Assembly: GCA_927911235.1 (NCBI GenBank)
Contig: CAKMOY010000106.1
Location: 1-15,845 of the forward strand
Direction of reading: 5' to 3'
DNA from: an uncultured Moraxella sp.
GTDB taxonomy: Bacteria; Pseudomonadota; Gammaproteobacteria; Pseudomonadales; Moraxellaceae
DNA length: 15,845 bases
Position numbers and translations under genes: made by a program. A model generated the notes under the pieces. It searched no databases. It had not been told where the DNA came from and saw only the letters and a list, made by a program, of their open reading frames with translations. This document shows, piece after piece, positions 15,799 through 15,845 of this stretch. Every line of letters starts with the position of its first letter. Position 1 is the stretch's first letter.

Positions 15799-15845
15799 AT
15801 GACCCTAATACGTGGACACATCATCGCCCTAGACCCAACGAATAA
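15799..15845 (+). CDS. tnpB: TnpB (RNA-guided nuclease of IS605/IS607 elements), N-terminal start, partial
   Basis: The last 47 bases open at ATG with MTLIRGHIIALDPTN, which matches the conserved beginning of TnpB proteins (an IRAHKI.L.PT-like strand). It runs off the window, so length and active-site residues cannot be seen. It starts one base after the OrfA fragment's stop. Confidence 0.6.
   Translation, partial: MTLIRGHIIALDPTN

Larger units (their letters stand above)
15655..15845 (+). mobile_element. IS607-type element, left end, partial
   Basis: An OrfA-like MerR/serine-recombinase start (15661) followed at once by a TnpB start (15799) is the gene order of IS607 elements (IS605-related). 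The left boundary near 15655 is inferred from the end of the interrupted SDR gene; IS607 ends carry no terminal inverted repeats, so it cannot be fixed more exactly. The right part is outside the window. Confidence 0.7.

Overview
The window looks like the chromosome of a gammaproteobacterium of the Moraxellaceae, most likely Moraxella or a close relative. This is judged from the AT-rich, AAA/TTT-heavy coding style, the 23S/5S sequence type and the gene set (oligopeptidase A followed by a YheV-type zinc ribbon, ccmAB, a cytochrome c5 with an Ala/Thr/Ser-rich linker). The genus is inferred, not proven.

Layout. 1-593 is the 3' end of a 23S rRNA gene. A short spacer, a 5S rRNA gene and a strong rho-independent terminator follow. 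934-6143 is a restriction-modification cassette of two genes: a small methylase-like subunit, and a very large protein that joins a GIY-YIG nuclease, a DEAH helicase, an N6-adenine methylase (NPPY) and a C-terminal recognition region. Both genes are interrupted by single-base frameshifts. Only 20 bases later ccmA and ccmB encode part of the haem exporter for cytochrome c maturation. A convergent endonuclease/exonuclease/phosphatase gene lies at 7510-8271 on the minus strand. On the plus strand come prlC (oligopeptidase A) and a yheV-like gene. They are followed by an unusual bitopic protein (acidic Leu-Asp repeats, three 17-residue basic repeats, one membrane span, coiled coil) and an unrecognised 170-residue protein. 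12754-13020 is a decayed stretch: a signal-peptide mini-ORF, the last 30 or so residues of a C5-cytosine methylase, and a terminator. Then come a polysaccharide flippase (one frameshift), a cytochrome c5 gene, and a 15-bp bidirectional terminator shared with the C-terminal part of an SDR/epimerase gene on the minus strand. That gene is cut at its 5' end by an IS607-type element, whose MerR-like OrfA fragment and the first codons of TnpB run off the window.

How the parts relate. CcmAB and the c-type cytochrome belong to the same respiratory maturation theme. The restriction cassette, the cytosine methylase remnant, the flippase and the IS element are the accessory part. One property runs across the whole window: five coding frames and the 23S gene each carry a one-base change, mostly in A or T runs. 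This points to homopolymer errors in the assembly at least as strongly as to real pseudogenes, so every 'broken' call here should be read with that in mind.
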